A stretch of DNA of 64,000 nucleotides. Source: AC-56 sp963798705. Lineage in GTDB: Bacteria; Actinomycetota; Thermoleophilia; Solirubrobacterales; 70-9. Below, one piece after another: positions 62,424-64,000 of the stretch. Below the pieces are notes generated by a model. That model worked only from the letters and a program-made list of their open reading frames with translations, had not been told where the DNA came from and did no database searches. Made by a program: the position numbers and the translations under genes. Each line of letters starts with the position of its first letter. Position 1 is the stretch's first letter. The stretch spans positions 2,108,001 through 2,172,000 of the forward strand of contig CAWCTW010000005.1 of assembly GCA_963798705.1 (NCBI GenBank), given 5' to 3'.

Positions 62424-62912
62424 CTAGTGGCCGGCGTGCCGGCCCGCCAGCAGGTCGAGCGCGTGAGGGAGGGCGCCGGCTATCGCGCCGCCCGCCTGGT
62501 CGATGCTGCGGGGGCTGCCCGGGAAGTTGACGATGAGCGTGGCGCCCCGGATGCCTGCCACCCCCCTCGAGAGCATCCAGTGCGGCGTGTGCTCGCGGGA
62601 GGCGGCTCGCATCGCCTCCGCGATCCCGGGCGCCTCCCGGTCGATCACGTCGCGGGTCGCCTCCGGGGTCACGTCGCTGGGGGCCACCCCGGTGCCGCCG
62701 GTGGTCAGGACGAGGTCGCATCCCTCGTCGTCCGCCCAGTGGCGCAGGCGGCCCGCGATCAGCGCTCGGTCGTCGGGGATGATCTCGCGACCGGCGAGCT
62801 CGGCCCCGAGGTCGCCCGCGAACGCCGCCAGCCGCCCGCCGCTCTCGTCAGCCGCCTCGCTTCCTCCCGCCTTCGAGGTGCTGACCGTGACGATCGCCGC
62901 GCGCACGCTCAT
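62424..62912 (-). CDS. MogA/MoaB-type molybdopterin adenylyltransferase-like protein
   Basis: 162 residues. Molybdenum cofactor synthesis: activates molybdopterin with ATP before metal insertion. The pterin/ATP site is VLTTGGTGVAPSDVTPEATR, with GGTG and following DVTPEA intact, and a C-terminal TLIVNFPGSPRSIDQA (proline loop). N-terminal AAIVTVSTSKAGGSEAADES. The ATGA start overlaps moaC, giving a coupled moa operon. Confidence 0.92.
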   Translation of the reverse strand: MSVRAAIVTVSTSKAGGSEAADESGGRLAAFAGDLGAELAGREIIPDDRALIAGRLRHWADDEGCDLVLTTGGTGVAPSDVTPEATRDVIDREAPGIAEAMRAASREHTPHWMLSRGVAGIRGATLIVNFPGSPRSIDQAGGAIAGALPHALDLLAGRHAGH

Positions 62913-63400
62913 CCGGCGTCCTCCCGGCGCCAGTCGCCGCTCTTGCCGCCCGACTTGGCGGTCAGGGCGATCTCGTCGATGGTCACCCCGCGCTCCAGGC
63001 CCTTGACCATGTCGTAGACGGTGAGTGCGGTGATCGCGCAGGCGGTCATCGCTTCCATCTCGACGCCGGTCCGGCCCACGGTCCTCGCCTCGGCGAGAAG
63101 CTCCACGAGGCCCTCGGAGGCGATCACCCGGACCTGGACGTCCACATGCGTCAGCGGCAGCGGATGAGCGAGCGGAATCAGCTCGCCGGCCCGCTTGGCG
63201 GCCTGGATTCCGGCGATCCGCGCGGTCCCGATGACGTCGCCCTTGGGGGCGTCCCGGTTCTCGATCGCCGCCGCGGTCTCGGGCGACATGCGCAGTCGCG
63301 CCCTGGCCTCCGCTCGCCGCGCGGTGGGCTCCTTGGAGCCGACGTCGACCATGCGGGCCGTGCCGGTCTCGTCGATGTGGCTGAGGCGCGGATCGGTCAA
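62909..63400 (-). CDS. moaC: Cyclic pyranopterin monophosphate synthase
   Basis: 163 residues from TTG 63400, which overlaps the moaE stop in TTGA. Converts 3',8-cH2GTP, made by MoaA, to cPMP. Conserved features: RMVDVGSKEPTARRA, KGDVIGTARIAGIQAAKRAG, ELIPLAHPLPLTHVDVQV, then GVEMEAMTACAITALTVYDM and the C-terminal SGGKSGDW. No moaA in the window; it presumably lies beyond the right edge. Confidence 0.95.
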   Translation of the reverse strand: MTDPRLSHIDETGTARMVDVGSKEPTARRAEARARLRMSPETAAAIENRDAPKGDVIGTARIAGIQAAKRAGELIPLAHPLPLTHVDVQVRVIASEGLVELLAEARTVGRTGVEMEAMTACAITALTVYDMVKGLERGVTIDEIALTAKSGGKSGDWRREDAG

Positions 63401-64000
63401 GGGCCGGCCTCCGCCTGGAGCTTCCAGATGGGGGCCTCGGCCTTGATGCGGTCGATCGCCTCCCGGGCGGCCGCGAAAGCCTCGGCGCGATGGGGCGCCG
63501 AGACGGCGACCAGCACGCTCGCCTCCTCGGCCGGCACCGGGCCGGTGCGGTGCTCCGCGGCGGCCGCGACCAGGCCGTGGCGCTCGACGCAGTCGCCGAG
63601 GATCGCGGCGATCCGCTCCTCGGCCATTTCGCCGTAGGCCTCGTAGTCGAGCTGCGGGACGTCACGCGGGAACCCCTGGAAGGTCACCACGGCGCCGGCT
63701 GAGGAGGCGATCACCCGTCGGGCGACCCCGTCCAGCGAGATCCGCTCCGGCCCCACGCGAACCTGGGCGGAGCTGCCGCCGCTCACCGGTGGCACCAGCG
63801 CCAGCTCGTCACCGGCCGACAGCTCGGTCTCGGGCTTCGCGTAGTCGCGGTTGACGGCCATGCGCACCGGCATCCGATCCAGGACGTCTCCGAGGCCGGG
63901 CTGGCGGGCGAGGGCCGCCATCGCGTCGGCCACGGTCGCGCCCTCGTCGATCTCGATGTCGACCGACCCGCGCCCCGCGCGCTGCCTGAGGACGGCGAAC
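63397..64000 (-). CDS. MoaD-MoaE fusion (molybdopterin synthase), cut by the window end
   Basis: Visible from FAVLRQRAGRGS (window edge) to the stop. The N-terminal part is a MoaD ubiquitin-like domain ending in the diglycine of PPVSGG (about 16 residues after KPETELSAGD). It runs on without a stop into a MoaE domain: SLDGVARRVIASSAG, AVVTFQGFPRDVP, YEAYGEMAEERI and the lysine pair of IKAEAPIWK, spaced as the two catalytic lysines of E. coli MoaE. A single polypeptide for both subunits is known for MoaX of Mycobacterium tuberculosis, which is cut after the diglycine. Internal ATG/GTG codons are not the true start; that is outside the window. Confidence 0.88.
   Translation of the reverse strand, partial: FAVLRQRAGRGSVDIEIDEGATVADAMAALARQPGLGDVLDRMPVRMAVNRDYAKPETELSAGDELALVPPVSGGSSAQVRVGPERISLDGVARRVIASSAGAVVTFQGFPRDVPQLDYEAYGEMAEERIAAILGDCVERHGLVAAAAEHRTGPVPAEEASVLVAVSAPHRAEAFAAAREAIDRIKAEAPIWKLQAEAGP

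Overview
The window is a 64 kb, very GC-rich, densely packed chromosomal segment. Gene content suggests an actinobacterial-type organism of the Thermoleophilia/Solirubrobacterales kind. The signs are abundant GTG/TTG starts with 4-nt stop/start overlaps, an F420-type nitroreductase, a WS/DGAT acyltransferase, an MCE protein, a RES/Xre module, a beta-type acyl-CoA carboxylase and a 4Fe-4S assimilatory sulfite reductase. This placement is an inference; no rRNA is present.

Layout. 0-3.2 kb: end of an EamA transporter, a HAD phosphatase, and an APH-like kinase convergent with an acyl-CoA dehydrogenase. 3.2-11.2 kb: a sulfur region with two TauE/SafE exporters, an Rrf2 regulator, a PHP phosphoesterase and a four-gene overlapping operon sir-cysH-sat-cysC. 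11.2-19.1 kb: dodecin, an acyl-CoA carboxylase epsilon-like peptide, an ornithine cyclodeaminase homologue, a lipoprotein, twin secreted-protein cassettes, a carboxylase beta subunit, a decapeptide-repeat surface protein and an SRPBCC protein. 19.2-31.1 kb: a long minus-strand block running UDP-glucuronate-decarboxylase-like epimerase (interrupted by an intein), two glycosyltransferases, an M24 peptidase, a methylmalonyl-CoA-mutase-type subunit, and a tandem array of sulfotransferases that decays along its length. 31-36.6 kb: a sigma factor, msrA, a 354-bp segmental duplication, an RTX-like protein and a redox operon. 36.7-45.9 kb: an MCE protein, a GNAT, a palindromic MITE-like element, tRNA-Ser(UGA), a monooxygenase/cupin pair, a LuxR regulator, a RES/Xre toxin-antitoxin, tRNA-Ser(GCU) and a secreted peptidase. 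46-51 kb: an SDR, a WS/DGAT, an amine oxidase and an M28 peptidase. 51.1-52.4 kb: tRNA-Arg(ACG) with an att-like repeat of its 3' end enclosing hsp20. 52.4-61.7 kb: an MFS pump, a DUF3089 hydrolase, RecQ, an anti-sigma-like ATPase, a DUF892 protein and a zinc alcohol dehydrogenase. 61.8-64 kb: a VOC protein and molybdenum-cofactor genes (mog, moaC, a moaD-moaE fusion cut by the window end).

How the parts may work together. The cys operon can activate sulfate to APS and PAPS and reduce it to sulfide. The CysH here has the cysteine pattern of an iron-sulfur APS reductase, so the PAPS made by CysC may instead feed the sulfotransferase array. That array sits downstream of sugar-nucleotide and glycosyltransferase genes, which suggests (inference) production of a sulfated glycan or glycolipid.

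Caution: at least eight genes are each broken by single-base shifts that restore a coherent protein when one base is added or removed. Sequence error is therefore a real possibility alongside true gene decay. The most striking single object is the roughly 473-residue intein with a LAGLIDADG-type endonuclease region inserted in the conserved RVFN/TFG site of the sugar-nucleotide epimerase.
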